Source: Linanthus parryae (lineage: Eukaryota > Streptophyta > Magnoliopsida > Ericales > Polemoniaceae). From it: DNA of 64,000 nt. The position numbers were made by a program, and so were the translations under genes. Below are positions 21,370-33,574 of the stretch, piece by piece (within the stretch, counting starts at the first letter, position 1; each line of letters starts with the position of its first letter). Below the pieces are notes generated by a model that saw nothing but the letters and a program-made list of their open reading frames with translations, did not search any database and was not told where the DNA came from. The stretch spans positions 1,603,501-1,667,500 of the forward strand of contig JALGPY010000035.1 in assembly GCA_023055425.1 (NCBI GenBank). The letters are read 5' to 3'.

Positions 21370-23386
21370 TGTTAACGACATAAAATTGCATGTTTTAGTA
21401 TGTTAATGAAACTCTTCATAACTTGCTAATATGTGTAATTTAGCTATTTTATCTCTCATTCTAGACTTATGCTTGTTTTCGTAGTTTTGGTTGTTTTCTC
21501 TCATTTTGTAGGCAAAGAAGTGATTTAGAACGCAAGGGGCTAGTTGTGAAAGCTTGAATGAGGAATTTGAAGGCTGAATTTGAAGAAGTCAAGTGATAAA
21601 GAGGCTAAAGTTGAAGACAAAGCAACTAATTTGCAAGTTAAAGTGAAGATTTGAAGACCTATTTGAGAAGACATGAGAAGAATATGGGGTCGTTATTGAA
21701 GATTTAGAAGAAAAGAGGTCAAAATGAAAGTCAAGGGTTGAAGAGGAGGGAAAAATAGATAAGAAACTAACGGAAATGGGGCTTAAGTTAATGTTTTGAA
21801 ACGTTTTAATGGCTATTTTGAAGGATACTTAACGGATTGGGGGAGTTTGTGCAGTTTTTCAAACCTTTTAAAGATGGATCCGGGCCTTTTAAAACATTCC
21901 AGCAAGCTAGGGGGAGCCGGGTGTAATTTCCCTAAACCAGCTCACCCCCAGCTCACCCTCTCACACGGACTCTCTCTCTCTCCCCGACCTGAAGAACACA
22001 GACGGACGACAGAACAGAGCTTCCTCCATGGAAGCTCTTCGAAGCTTCTTCAGTCGCCCCGTTGGACCCCCAAATCACCTCCAAATCTCTTGAATCCGGT
22101 ACCAAAACACTCCCCAGCCAAATCTCTACCTCCCTCTTCACTCAATTCGGCACAAAAATAACTCAAACAAAAAGCCCCAAATCAGCTAGGGTTCTTGAAG
22201 CTTCGACGAATCAACGATACAGATGGTTAGAGGTCGAATGAAGGGTTGAGATAGACCCTTGGAGGCTACGCAACCTATCCCCATTGCCTATATAAATCAG
22301 AGTTGAAGAATGGTGAAGGCTCTCTCGGACCCCTGTTTTTGGACGGCAGAAGCTCTGTCTCTCTCTCTCTTCTCTCTCGGTACTAAACCGATTTCTGTGT
22401 TCGTTATGGTGTTTCCGAGCTCATCCCGAGCTACTACGGAGCCAGTAACAACCAGGGAGGAAAGGGTTAGGTCATGTTTCAATCTGGGTTTTGAATTGCT
22501 CTGTTTTGAGCACTGTATTGGCTCTGTTTTGGACTGTGTTGCTGCAGCAGCAGCAACTTGCTGTTAGCTTTGAATTTCTGGGTTTGTTAGCTGCTGGTTA
22601 GGTTGATTAGAGTGTAGTAGAATCAAACACTAGTAGTTTTTTCATCATTTGGTAGCAAGTTGGTGTTATTTGGTTGAATTGAAGAGTATTTTGAGCTTGA
22701 ATATAATGAATATTTTCATGAATGCTCCTGATTCTTGTGTCTTGCTCTTGAATATGAACAACTAAGCTACTTGTTGGGTTTATTGATGACGATGATGACT
22801 TGTGTGTGAGAAATTCATTGTTCTTCTAGTCTTATAAGTTAGATGTCGAATTCGTAGTATTCAAGTGTTGAATATCAAATCCGAATTGTGGCTTGATCTT
22901 TCATATGGAAACGCTCTCGTTTACATATGAAAGATGCTTGACATAACTCGATTTTGCATTTCACTCTTGAATACAAGAGCTAGAAAAATCCTCTTCCTAT
23001 ATAATCCATGCTTTTCTTTGACATAAACTTTGGGTGTTGATGCTCACACACAAGGCCTCTATTGGAATCGATTGACCCACTTTACTCTCTTATTGACAAA
23101 CTCGTTTGAATCATATTAGTAATAGTGTTAGTAGTTGTTTTCTTTCTTAGTTATTTGCTCTAGCAATATCAACAACTCTTGCTCCATCACTTGAGTGGTG
23201 GATTCAAAGCTTGGCTAGCTCTAAAGCCTTTGAGAAACTCGTTTGTTAATTTAGTTAGTTGCTTAGTAAGTTTACTAGTTAGCTTAGAATGTTTAATCTC
23301 TTTCCCAATCCTTGTGGAAATCGACCCCGTTCTTACTCGGGTACTACTTAGAACGATATTCCTATACTTCGGAATTATCGCGAACA
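21370..23386 (+). repeat. G2 5' LTR, 2017 bp
   Basis: This matches 30712-32726 along its whole length. It contains a TATA box GCCTATATAAATCAG (about 22285-22299), the likely promoter, and ends ATCGCGAACA six bases before the primer site. Open frames inside (21796-22161, 22310-22567) recur in the 3' copy but have no family features and are not called genes. Confidence 0.92.
22287..22296 (+). promoter_or_regulatory. G2 LTR TATA box
   Basis: CTATATAAAT lies about 900 bp into the LTR and is conserved in the 3' LTR (about 31628-31637), with a transcribed-looking CT-rich leader downstream. It is the best candidate for the RNA polymerase II promoter of the element. Confidence 0.55.
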
Positions 23387-23392
23387 AGTTTT

Positions 23393-23410
23393 TGGCGCCG
23401 TTGCCGGGGA
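23393..23410 (+). other. G2 primer binding site
   Basis: TGGCGCCGTTGCCGGGGA is the canonical plant gypsy site complementary to the 3' end of tRNA-Asp, intact in this copy. It primes minus-strand DNA synthesis. Confidence 0.85.
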
Positions 23411-23602
23411 TTGGTGCTAAGAGACTCACTCTTTAGTTACTTTATTGTTTTGCTTGTTTTTATTTTTTAGATACGCTTGAAGAAAATTCCGGGTTCATTT
23501 TTGAACTTTGGAACCAAAAAAAGCGAAAAGTAAAAAATCACAAAAACATACTCCTAGCTTGTGTTAGGCAACCCTCTTGAACTTAATTCGAGCTTGGGTT
23601 GC

Positions 23603-23694
23603 ATGAGTGTGTGGCAACGTGATAGTACTTATAGATTGCATCGCACTTTATTTGAAGAAGAGGGTAGAAATCCCTTTAGTGAAAATACTTCTAC

Positions 23695-23732
<38 letters not shown>

Positions 23733-25420
23733 TAGCCCAATCCAACGATTCTAGCTCTCTTAATAGCTTTGAAATCATGGATGGAGAGGATGGGCATAGT
23801 AGCAACAATGAGATGATGCCATTTCGCTCACTAAGAGATTTGATGCATCCATCTCGACAAAGTTCACCATCTTGTTTTGTGTTTCCATTAAATGAAAGAA
23901 ACTTTGATGTCAAACCGGGCACAATTCAACTTCTTCCCAAGTTTCATGGCCTAGAGTCCGAGAGTGCTTACTCTCATCTTAAGGATTTCAATGATATTGC
24001 CTCAACGGTTAATTGCAATGGTGTCTCTAGTAACACCATAAGGCTTAGATTTTTTCCTTTCTCTTTAAAGGACAAAGCCATGGCATGGCTTCACTCCTTG
24101 AGACCTAGGACCATAGGCACATGGGAAGAGTTAGAGAAAGAGTTTCTTAAGAAATTTTTCCCTACTTACAAAACAAATGCCATAAAAAGGCAAATTGTTA
24201 CTTTTTGTGCTAAGGAGGGAGAGCCACTTCCCCAAGCTTGGGAACGCTTCAAGGATCTCCTCATTGCTTGCCCTCACCATGGGTTTGTGACATGGAGGTT
24301 AATTAGCTCCTTTTATGATGGTTTGTCATGCGACCATAAGCACACAATTGAATCCATGAGTGGGGGAGATTTTTTCACAAAAGGTGAAGATGAGGGTTGG
24401 GATTGTATAGATGAAATTTGTGAGAAAGTCCAATCTTGGGACATTAATGAGCCTTCTAAGGATGCTAACTCTAAGCCTAAAGGTACTATGTATCAACTTA
24501 AGGCTAAGAGTGAGGCATTGTGCTCATTTTGTAGTGATAACTCTCATGAGTTGAATAAATGTCCCGATTTTCTAAGAGCCCAAGAGCTCATGGGTGAGCA
24601 AGTGAATATGTTAAATTCCAACAATTATAGGAAGCCCTATAATAACTCACCTTACTCGGAGACATACAACTCCAATTGGAGGAATCACCCAAATTTCTCA
24701 TGGAGACAAGGCCAAGACACTCAAGTAAACCCCTCAAACTCTACTTATGTTCCTCCTAACAAAAGGAGTCTAGATGAGACCTTTGAGCAATTTATGGCCT
24801 CCCAAAACCAAACCAACCATGATTTGAGGAAGTCCAACCAAGAGTTGCAAAAATCCAACCAAGAGTTGCAAAACTCTAACCACGAGTTGAAAAATGCTTT
24901 AGCTAGGTTGGAGTCTACCATAAATGCTCAAGAGAAGGGAAAATTCCCATCTCAACCTCAACAAAACCCTAGGGGGCAAAACTTTAACCGTATGGAACAT
25001 GCTAAGGCCATCACCGTTTTGAGAAGTGGGAAGGTTGTTAACAATGGAATTCCAAGTGGGGAGTCCAATGAAAATGAGGGAGAAGAAGAGTGTGAGACGA
25101 GTGATGACCAAGAGAGAGTTGTCGACTCACAAGAGTCACAAAGTAGTCTTGACAAGGGGAAACAAGTAGTGGAAGAAAGTGAGGAAATTAAGGTTCTTCC
25201 ACCATTTCCCCAAAGACTTTTAGCCTCTACTAAGAAAGCTAGCAACCAAGATATCCTTGAGACATTCCAAAATGTCAAGATAAATATCTCTCTTGGATGC
25301 TATCAAGCAAATTCCGGCTTATGCCAAGTTTCTCAAGGATCTTTGCACTTTCAAGAGAACTCTTCAAGTGAGAAAGAAGGATTTTCTCACCGAGCAAGTG
25401 AGTTCAATTCTCCAAAATAA
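23603..25420 (+). CDS. G2 gag
   Basis: I start at the ATG at 23603 (MSVWQRDSTY); the frame is open a little further left without ATG. The protein carries a poly-Ser run coded by an AGT microsatellite (about 23697-23730). A gag core follows (PGTIQLLPKFHGL, then AMAWLHSL and GTWEELEKEFLKKFFP, then QAWERFKDLL) at about residues 105-225. A zinc knuckle CSFCSDNSHELNKC starts near residue 307, and a short heptad-like repeat KSNQELQ occurs three times near residue 415, a likely coiled coil. In this group gag and pol form one frame; here a small indel in a TC run near 25287-25293 ends that continuity and the frame stops at 25420. The product would form the particle around element RNA. Confidence 0.85.
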
Positions 25421-27224
25421 TCTCCCTCCCAAGTATAAAGATCCGGGTTCACCTACTATAACTTGCACCATTGGAGATCATAAAATTCATAATTCTTTAT
25501 TAGATTTGGGTGCAAGTGTAAACCTCCTTCCATACTTTGTGTATGAGAAGTTGGGGTTGGGTGAGTTGAAACCCACAAGATTGACTCTACAATTGGCGGA
25601 TAGGTCTACTAGAGTCCCTAGAGGTATCATTGAGGATGTCTTGGTTCAAGTGAACCAATGTTATTATCCGGTGGATTTTATAGTTTTAGACACCTCCCCT
25701 TTGGCTAGTGGCACTTCATCCATTCCTATTATTTTAGGAAGACCATTTCTTGCTACTTCTAATGCAATAATAAATTTTAGAAGTGGTATGATGAATATTA
25801 CATTTGGGAACATGACGTTAGGGCTTAATATTTTTAATGCATGTATTCACCCAAGCTCACAAGATGATGATGATGTGTGTGAAGTGAGTTGGGTAGAATC
25901 ATGTGTTGAAGATATTTATACTCTAGCTACATGTTCCAATGATTCAAGTGAGCTCACTTTAGAAGAATTGGAATTTTTGTATGATGATAACACTCCCCTT
26001 TCATATCTTCTTATGGAAGAAGAATGTGACTTTGATGAAGGGGAGAGACTCTTTGGCCAACTTGACCACGTCATTGAGTCGACTCATGAGCATTCTAGTT
26101 TTGATAGTGAGTTGCATGGAAGTGAGGTGATACCTCCCATTGTGAGGGTTCCACCAATGTGTGAGTTGAAACCCCTTCCTTTAGATTTGAAATATGCATT
26201 TCTTGGGGTTAATGATACTTATCCTATTATCATCTCATCTTCCCTCGATGTTGAGCAAGAAAAGAGGTTGCTTGAAGTTTTGAAGGATTACAAGGGTGCC
26301 ATTGGATGGTCCATTGAAGATATTAGAGGCATTAGTCCCTCCATTTGCATCCATATAATTCATTTAGAGGAAAATGTCAAAACTTCAAGGGAGCCTCAAA
26401 GGAGGTTAAACCCTCACATGCAAGAAGTTGTGAGAGCCGAAGTGCTCAAGTTGTTGGATGCGGGTATGATTTACCCAATCTCGGATAGTAAATGGGTAAG
26501 TCCTACCCAAGTGGTCCCTAAAAAATCGGGGGTCACCGTTGTGGAAAATGAGAAGGGTGAACTTGTGACCACTAGAGTTCCTACTAAGTGGAGGATGTGC
26601 ATAGATTATAGAAAATTAAATGCCGTCACTATGAAGGATCACTTTCCCCTTCCATTCATAGATCAAATGTTGGAAAGGTTAGCGGGGCATGATTTTTATT
26701 GTTTTTTAGATGGCTACTGGGGTTATAATCAAATTTCCATAGATCCAATGGACCAAGAGAAAACCACTTTCACTTGTCCATTTGGAACACTTGCTTATAG
26801 AAGGATGCCTTTTGGTTTGTGTAATGCCCCGGCTACTTTTCAACGTTGCATGTTAAGCATATTTTCGGACATGGTAGAAAAATGCATGGAAGTTTTTATG
26901 GATGATTTTCCGGTGCATGGAAACTCATTTGATACTTGTCTTGGAAATCTTGAGATGGTTTTGAGAAGATGTGAAGAAAAGAATTTAGTTTTAAATTGGG
27001 AAAAATGCCACTTTATGGTTAGGCAAGGAATTGTTTTGGGTCATGTTATTTCTTCTCATGGTATTGGTGTAGACAAGGCTAAAGTAGATGTGATTTCTAA
27101 TCTTCCACCTCCTAAATGTGTTAAGGATGTTAGATCTTTTCTAGGTCATGCGGGATTTTATAGGAGATTTATCAAGGACTTTAGCTCACTTGCTAAGCCC
27201 TTGAGCAATCTCCTTCAAAAGTAA
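25284..27224 (+). pseudogene. G2 pol part 1: protease and reverse transcriptase
   Basis: This is open from the TC-run indel to the TAA at 27222-27224, with no ATG of its own, as expected for the downstream part of a single polyprotein. An aspartic protease motif LLDLGASVNLLP lies at about 25497-25532, where the usual DTGA reads DLGA as in Athila-type elements. Reverse transcriptase follows: WRMCIDYRKLN (26591), YNQI (26725), FTCPFGTLAYRRMPFGL (26769) and the catalytic FMDD (about 26896-26907). The block Y(S)GYNQI reads YWGYNQI. The frame stops just before the RNase H domain at a TAA that looks like a single-base nonsense change, since the same frame continues open on the other side. Confidence 0.85.
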
Positions 27225-28456
27225 AATTCATTTGAGTGGTCTAGTGCATGCCAAGAGGCCTTTGAAAAGTTGAAGAATTTATTGGTAACTGCCCCTATCA
27301 TGCAACCACCCAAATGGACTCTTTCTTTTGAAATCATGTGTGATGCTAGTGACCATGCGGTTGGTGCCGTTTTGGGTCAAAGAGGTGAAGATAAGAAACC
27401 ACATTTTATCTATTATGCAAGTAGAACTTTGAATGATGCTCAATTAAATTATTCCACTATGGAAAAAGAGCTTTTGGCCATGGTGTTTGCTATTGAAAAA
27501 TTTAGGCCATACTTGCTTGGTTCAAAAGTGCTTGTCTACACCGACCATGCCGCCTTGAAATACATTTTCACAAAGAAAGATTCCAAACCTCGTTTAATCC
27601 GTTGGGTACTTTTGCTTCAAGAGTTTGATATTGAAATAAAGGATAAACGAGGTGTTGAAAATGTTGTGGCGGATCACTTGTCTAGGATTGACATTCCTAA
27701 GATCTCCTTGCCTATTCTTGAAACTTTTCCGGATGAGCATCTCTTTGCCCTTTTAAAAGTTCCTTGGTTTGCCGATATTGCTAATTATCTTGCTTGTGGA
27801 ATTTTTCCGGAAAATTTAAAAGGGCAAGAGAAGTTGAGATTTGTGAGAGAATGCTGGAATTTCTTTTGGGATGACCCTTACTTGTTTAAATATTGCCCGG
27901 ATCAAATTATTAGAAGGTGCATCCCAAATGAAGAGTTTCATTGTGTTATTTCATTTTGCCATGCGTATGCTTGTGGAGGCCATTTTTCGGCTAGAAAAAC
28001 CGCCGCCAAGATTTTGCAAAGTGGTTTATATTGGCCTACTCTTTTTAGTGATGCATTTCATTTTTGCAAAGCATGTGATAGGTGCCAAAGGATGGGAGAA
28101 AATATTGGGAAAAGAAATATGATGCCCTTGAACCCCATTTTAATTACTGAAATATTTGATTGTTGGGGTATTGACTTCATGGGTCAATTTCCATCATCCT
28201 TTGGCAACCTATATATACTCTTGGCGGTGGATTATGAGTCAAAGTGGGTTGAAGCCATACCTTCAAAAACCAATGATCATAGAGTTGTGATTAAGTTTCT
28301 TCAACACCACATTTTATCTCGTTTTGGCATGCCCCGAGCTATCATTAGCGATGAAGAGACACATTTTTGCAATAGGCCTTTTGAGAGCCTCATGAAAAAG
28401 TATGGAATTGTGCATAAAGTTGGCACACCATACCACCCACAAACTAGTGGGCAATG
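27225..28456 (+). pseudogene. G2 pol part 2: RNase H and integrase
   Basis: This continues in the frame of part 1 after the stop. RNase [17 protein letters not shown] (about 27332), [10 protein letters not shown] (27449) and [12 protein letters not shown] (27535), with acidic residues present. Integrase: a zinc-binding H..H..C..C arrangement with [18 protein letters not shown] and CKACDRCQR (27957-28090), the first catalytic Asp in GIDFMGQF (about 28168) and the second in ISDEETHF (about 28342). A one-base deletion near 28455 shifts the frame immediately before the third catalytic residue (Glu), so the catalytic triad is split between two frames. Confidence 0.85.
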
Positions 28457-29059
28457 GAAGTTTATAATAGGGAAATTAAAAGAATTTTGGAGAAAACGGT
28501 AAACCCAAATCGCAAAGATTGGTCTTTGAGGTTGGTTGATGCTCTTTGGGCTTACCGTACCGCTTACAAGACTCCCATTGGTGTGTCTCCATATAGACTA
28601 GTGTATGGTAAGGCATGCCATCTTCCGGTGGAGTTAGAGCACAAGGCCTATTGGGCCATGAAATTCTTGAATTTTGATCTTGCAAAAGCGGGGGAAGAAA
28701 GGAAGTTAAACTTGAATGAGTTAGAAGAGCTTAGGAATGAGGCTTACGAGAACACTAGGATCTCTAAGGCAAGGACAAAGGCTTATCATGATAAACATAT
28801 TGTTCCCAAGTCTTTTGAGCCTAATCAAAAAGTTCTTCTCTTTAACTCAAGGATGAAACTCTTTGGAGGAAAGTTGAAATCAAAATGGAATGGTCCATAT
28901 ATTGTGAAGCATGTATATCCTTATGGGACCATTGAAATTTTGAACCCCAAAAGTGGGGAAAGTTTTAAGGTGAATGGCCAAAGATTGAAACCATATGTTG
29001 AAAATTTTGAGGCCAAGGTTGAGTCCATTTCTCTTATGGACCCAACCTATATTAACTAG
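28454..29059 (+). pseudogene. G2 pol part 3: integrase C-terminus
   Basis: This is the remainder of the integrase in a new frame. It opens with MEVYNREIK, carrying the third catalytic Glu, then [22 protein letters not shown], typical of gypsy integrases, and a C-terminal domain with [18 protein letters not shown]. The ATG at 28454 is accidental; no independent initiation is implied. The frame ends naturally at 29059. Confidence 0.85.
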
Positions 29060-30711
29060 TGTTCACCAAAAGTATCACCTTTGTAAATATTAGTTGTAGC
29101 TCTTTTGCTCTTGATTATTTTGTAGGTTGCTCTTAGAGGAGGATTTATGCTTGGTGGCCAAGAAAGCGAAAAATGAGGTCCATCTATCCCTTGTCTCTTT
29201 ATATGAATTTGTTTGCTCTTCCATTGTTCTCACACATTGAGGACAATGTGATATTTTAGTTGGGGGTGGAGTAGATTTTATTTCTTGCTTAAATGGTTAC
29301 AAGCATGCTTTTTCTTCATTAGTGATTTACATGAAAAATACAAAAAAATGGAAAAAAAAGAAAATCCAAAAAAATTAAAAAATTGAAAAAAATGTGTGAA
29401 TCTTTCATGAGAAGCATCACTCTTTCCCCATGTCAAACCATAGATATTTTTATTCCTCTTTCTTTGGTAGTTTTATTTTCACCTTTCATCTTGAGTCTAG
29501 ATTTTATTTTCTTATTTGATAGCTTTATTGAGTCCTAGGAAGTTATAGTTGAGTCGCTTATTTTGAAAAAAAATGAGAAAAGTGAAAAGGGGGAAATTTA
29601 GGAAGCTAGATGTTTTCAAAAAATGAAATTTCTTAGTCCATGTTCTTTTTATTTTTATTTTAGAAAGGAATTCTTTGCTTATACTCAATACATCTACACC
29701 AATATCCCACCTTCCGTGACATCATGCGTTCTCACAAAGCGACACACTAAATTTACGTTTCATGTTTAAGTCCTTCAAGCTAAGTTGATCACATAGACTT
29801 TGACGTCTTCTAATTTTGATAAAGGGTGCATTTTCTAAAGCTATTTGAACTTCACAAAAAGATTTTACTCTATTCGTTTTTGCGGTGGAAACTTGTAGCC
29901 CATTGGAGTGGTGGTTACCAATGACACCCCATGCGATATCTAAGAAAAAGAGGGGTGTCCGGGGATAATGTTACGTCACCACCTAGATAGCTCCCTTGGT
30001 TTAGCTTAAAAAGTCCACTCGCTTGTATATTCCTCTTTTTGTTGTGGGTCTTGGAGAGCCTTGGATTTGAGGTTAAAAATAAATTGTTAAAGCTATAAAT
30101 CTCAAAAAAAAAATAAGAAGAAAGAAATCATGATAAATCGCACCATCTACCAAAAATCCACAAAAGGATCATACAAGCCCACAACCACATCTCCCCTTTT
30201 TAAAAAATTTTGTTCAAAGCTTTAGAAGTCCATCCTACATGGGTGCTTTTGAATAAGTATGAGAATGTCTAGTTTCTTGTGATCCTTATTTTTGAAGGCA
30301 TACTTTCTTGCGAATTGGACTTAATTAACAAGTTTTGTGGTTCGCATGAGTCACCTTCTACCAAACACCGCCCACATTTGTATGAGTATATGCTTAGACG
30401 TCCATAGGCTTCTTTCTCAATCTTCTTGGACTTTGAAAATTTATTTGAGGAGACATTTATGCATTCTTCTTTTTCCCCCACCAAAAAAAAACAATAAAAA
30501 ATTAGCTAGTAACTCTTAGTATTTTATTTCTTTGAGTCTTACTTAGGATAGATAATGTGTGTGTGCGTTTTTGTAAATATTTGAGTCTAGTTTAGAATTA
30601 AGTCAAGCCTTGTCTAGTTGAGTGTGTGTCTCTCATGATTGGTTCTTAACTAGATTACGTCTCTTATCGCTCCCTTTGCTCAAGGACGAGCAAAAGGCTA
30701 GTTGGGGGGTG
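29060..30711 (+). other. G2 3' non-coding region and polypurine tract
   Basis: This 1.65 kb has no ORF of note. It contains TTGAGGACAATGTGATA followed by a G run (29237-29270), the same signature as at 12560, then A-rich tracts, and ends with the polypurine tract AGTTGGGGGGTG (30700-30711) that primes plus-strand synthesis. Athila-type elements may carry an envelope-like gene here; I see none. Confidence 0.65.
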
Positions 30712-32726
30712 TGTTAACGACATAAAATTGCATGTTTTAGTATGTTAATAAAACTCTTCATAACTTGCTAATATGTGTAATTTAGCTATTTTATCTCTCA
30801 TTCTAGACTTATGCTTGTTTTCGTAGTTTTGGTTGTTTTCTCTCATTTTGTAGGCAAAGAAGTGATTTAGAACGCAAGGGGCTAGTTGTGAAAGCTTGAA
30901 TGAGGAATTTGAAGGCTTAATTTGAAGAACTCAAGTGATAAAGACGCTAAAGTTGAAGACAAAGCAACTAATTTGCAAGTTAAAGGGAAGATTTGAAGAC
31001 CTATTTGAGAAGAAAAGAGAAGAATATGGGGTCGTTATTGAATATTTAGAAGAAAAGTGTTCAAAATGAAAGTCAAGGGTTGAAGAGGAGGGCAAAATAG
31101 ATAAAAAACTAACGGAAGTGGGGCTTAAGTGCAAGTTTTGAAACGTTTTAATGGCTATTTTGAAGGATACTTAACGGATTGGGGGAGTTTGTGCAGTTTT
31201 TCAAACCTTTTAAAGATGGATCCGGGCCTTTTAAAACATTCCAGCAAGCTAGGGGGAGCCGGGTTCAATTTCCCTAAACCAGCTCACCCCCAGCTCACCC
31301 TCTCACACGGACTCTCTCTCTCCCCGACCTGAAGAACACATACGGACGACAGAGCAGAGCTTCCTCCATGGAAGCTCTTCGAAGCTTCTTCAGCCGCCCC
31401 GTTGGACCCCCAAATCACCTCCAAATCTCTTGAATCCGGTACCAAAACACTCCCCAGCCCAATCTCTACCACCCTCTTCACTCAATTCGGCCCAAAAACA
31501 ACTCAAACAAAAAGCCCCAAATCTGCTAGGGTACTAAAAGCTTCGACGAATCAACGATACAGATGGTTAGAGGTCGATTGAAGTGCTGAGATAGACCCTT
31601 GGAGGCTACGCAACCTATCGCCACTGCCTATATAAATCAGAGTTGAAGAATGGTGAAGGCTCTCTCGGACCCCTGTTTTTGGACGGTGGAAGCTCTGTCT
31701 CTCTCTCTTCTCTCTCGGTACTAAACCGATTTCTGGGTTCGTTCTGGTGTTTTCGAGCTCATCCTGAGCTACTACGGAGCCAGTAACAACCAGGGAGGAA
31801 AGGGTTAGGTCAGGTTTCAATCTGGGTTTCGAATTGCTCTGTTTTGAGCACTGTATTGGCTCTGTTTTGGACTGTGTTGCTGCAGCAGCACCAACTTGCT
31901 GTTAGCTTTGAATTTCTGGGTTTGTTAGCTGCGGGTTAGGTTGATTAGAGTGTAGTAGAATCAAACACTAATAGTTTGTTCATCATTTGGTAGCAAGTTG
32001 GTGTTATTTGGTTGAATTGAAGAGTATTTTGAGCTTGAATTTTATGACTATTTTCATGAATGCTCTTGATTCTTGTGTCTTGCTCTTGAATATGAACAAC
32101 TAAGCTACTTGTTGGGTTAATTGATGACGATAGATGACTTGTGTGTGAGAAATTCATTGTTCTTCTAGTCTTATAAGTTAGATGTCGAACTCGTAGTATT
32201 CAAGTATTGAATATCAAATCTGAATTGTGGCTTGATCTTTCATATGGAAACGCTCTCGTTTACATATGAAAGATGCTTGACATAACTCGATTTTGCATTT
32301 CGCTCTTGAATAAAAGAGCTAGACAAATCCTCTTGCTATATAATCCATGCTTTTCTTTGACATAAACTTTGGGTGTTGATGCTCACACACAAGGCCTCTA
32401 TTGGAATCGATTGACCCAACTTACTCTCTTATTGACAAACTCGTTTGAATCATATTAGTTATAGTGTTAGTAGTTGTTTTCTTTCTTAGTTATTTGCTCT
32501 AGCAAAATCAACAACTCTTGCTCCATCACTTGAGTGGTGGATTTAAAGCTTGGCTAGCTCTAAAGCCTTTGAGAAACTCGTTTTGTTAATTTAGTTAGTT
32601 TCTTAGTAAGTTTACTAGTTAGGTTAGAGTGTTTAATCTCTTTCCCAATCCTTGTGGAAATCGACCCCGTTCTTACTCGGGTACTACTTAGAACGATATT
32701 CCTATACTTGGGAATTATCGCGAACA
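30712..32726 (+). repeat. G2 3' LTR, 2015 bp
   Basis: This corresponds to 21370-23386 with a low level of scattered substitutions. It starts TGTTAACGACAT and ends CGCGAACA, followed by the target duplication CTCTC. The TATA box is conserved at about 31628-31637. Confidence 0.92.
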
Positions 32727-32956
32727 CTCTCACAGAGTAGGTGCGCGAGTTTTACATTTATCCGTCAAAGACAAAAGCTCTTTATGCTCGACCTTGCCTT
32801 TACAAAACAGCAGCAATATACAAGGAAATCATTTATCTAAATGACAATAGGGTAAAGCCTATTTGACTGCAATAGCATGGATTTACGAATAAAGCAGTAC
32901 TCGAAAGTATGATACCTCATAAAATAATTGGGCGATGCTCAAAACAAATAGAATTT

Positions 32957-33574
32957 TCATACACGAGTGAAAACTCCGTCGCGCGGATGCCTGTTGGTCA
33001 AGTAACGCGACAACCAATTGCAGAGGAAGCCACATAGATTTAAGTCAAAGCCTTTTCCTTCCAAAGCAACTATCGCTCCAGGGTCTTCCGCTACCAAATC
33101 TTGAGCGACTTGTGGTTTGGAAAAATCTTGGAAGAAATACATGATCCACTTTGACCATATATTTTTCGCACCCGAAGAAATAGACATGTACATGTCAAAA
33201 TAAGTGATTGAATTTGGCTTCCACCTTGAAGCAGCCTTCTTCATGTCGGCAATACACTCTTGCATTTGCGCGAAAAGGGTGAGCACTTCGTCAGAAGCAA
33301 AAGGATCTACGGGGTCAATAGCTCCCATGCTAGGAAGCAGCAGTAGTATCTCAACAACTTCGAGAGTGGGTGCAGCCTCGAAGGCAGCAAAGTGAAAGGT
33401 ATCGGTTTTCTTCGAATACCTGGAGAACAGGACCTTTAGCATTTCGTTGTCGAGCTTGAAGCTGAGCCCTTTTGTCGCGCGTATGGCGTGAAAAACCCCA
33501 CCTTTCATAAGTATTTCCTCATATTTTTCGAGGATAAACTCCGTCCATTCCTCCATACAATCAAGCTTCTCCAT
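32957..33574 (-). CDS. Plant mobile domain-like ORF, antisense within G1
   Basis: A 205-codon minus-strand frame starts at the ATG at 33574. Residues about 35-90 read LKVLFSRYSKKTDTFHF, then EAAPTLEVVEILLLLPSMG, matching the layout of the plant mobile domain (aminotransferase-like domain, PF10536 type): Rw...T.TFh...E..pTLeDV..Ll.LP..G. The end (CGFLCNWLSRYL) is less typical. A further stretch of the same type (YPELSKDLWGKAPYL) lies upstream in minus orientation (33680-33780) but is separated by stops, so the ORF is probably N-terminally truncated. It lies between the gag part and the 3' LTR, opposite to the element. Extra antisense ORFs of this kind are, as I recall, known in Tat-lineage elements. 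Function is unknown. Confidence 0.6.
   Translation of the reverse strand: MEKLDCMEEWTEFILEKYEEILMKGGVFHAIRATKGLSFKLDNEMLKVLFSRYSKKTDTFHFAAFEAAPTLEVVEILLLLPSMGAIDPVDPFASDEVLTLFAQMQECIADMKKAASRWKPNSITYFDMYMSISSGAKNIWSKWIMYFFQDFSKPQVAQDLVAEDPGAIVALEGKGFDLNLCGFLCNWLSRYLTNRHPRDGVFTRV

Larger units (their letters stand above)
21370..32726 (+). mobile_element. G2: Athila-like gypsy element, nearly intact, 11.4 kb
   Basis: The element has LTRs at 21370-23386 and 30712-32726 (TG...CA) and a perfect target duplication CTCTC at 21365-21369 and 32727-32731. A canonical tRNA-Asp-type primer site TGGCGCCGTTGCCGGGGA lies at 23393-23410. Gag, protease, RT, RNase H and integrase stand in gypsy order, and a polypurine tract AGTTGGGGGGTG lies at 30700-30711. 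Gag type, the protease motif DLGASVN and the long LTRs suit the Athila group. About a dozen differences are visible in the first 400 bp of the two LTRs, so it is a fairly young insertion. It lies inside G1 just after the hairpin minisatellite. No envelope-like ORF is visible between pol and the 3' LTR. Confidence 0.9.

Noticed and set aside
21796..22567. Open frames inside the G2 LTRs (also 31129-31332 and 31551-31820) as genes
   Set aside because: They recur because the LTR is duplicated; lengths differ between copies and no domain is present.
23697..23730. AGT microsatellite as an independent repeat feature
   Set aside because: It is in frame inside gag and explains a poly-Ser run, so it is described with that gene.
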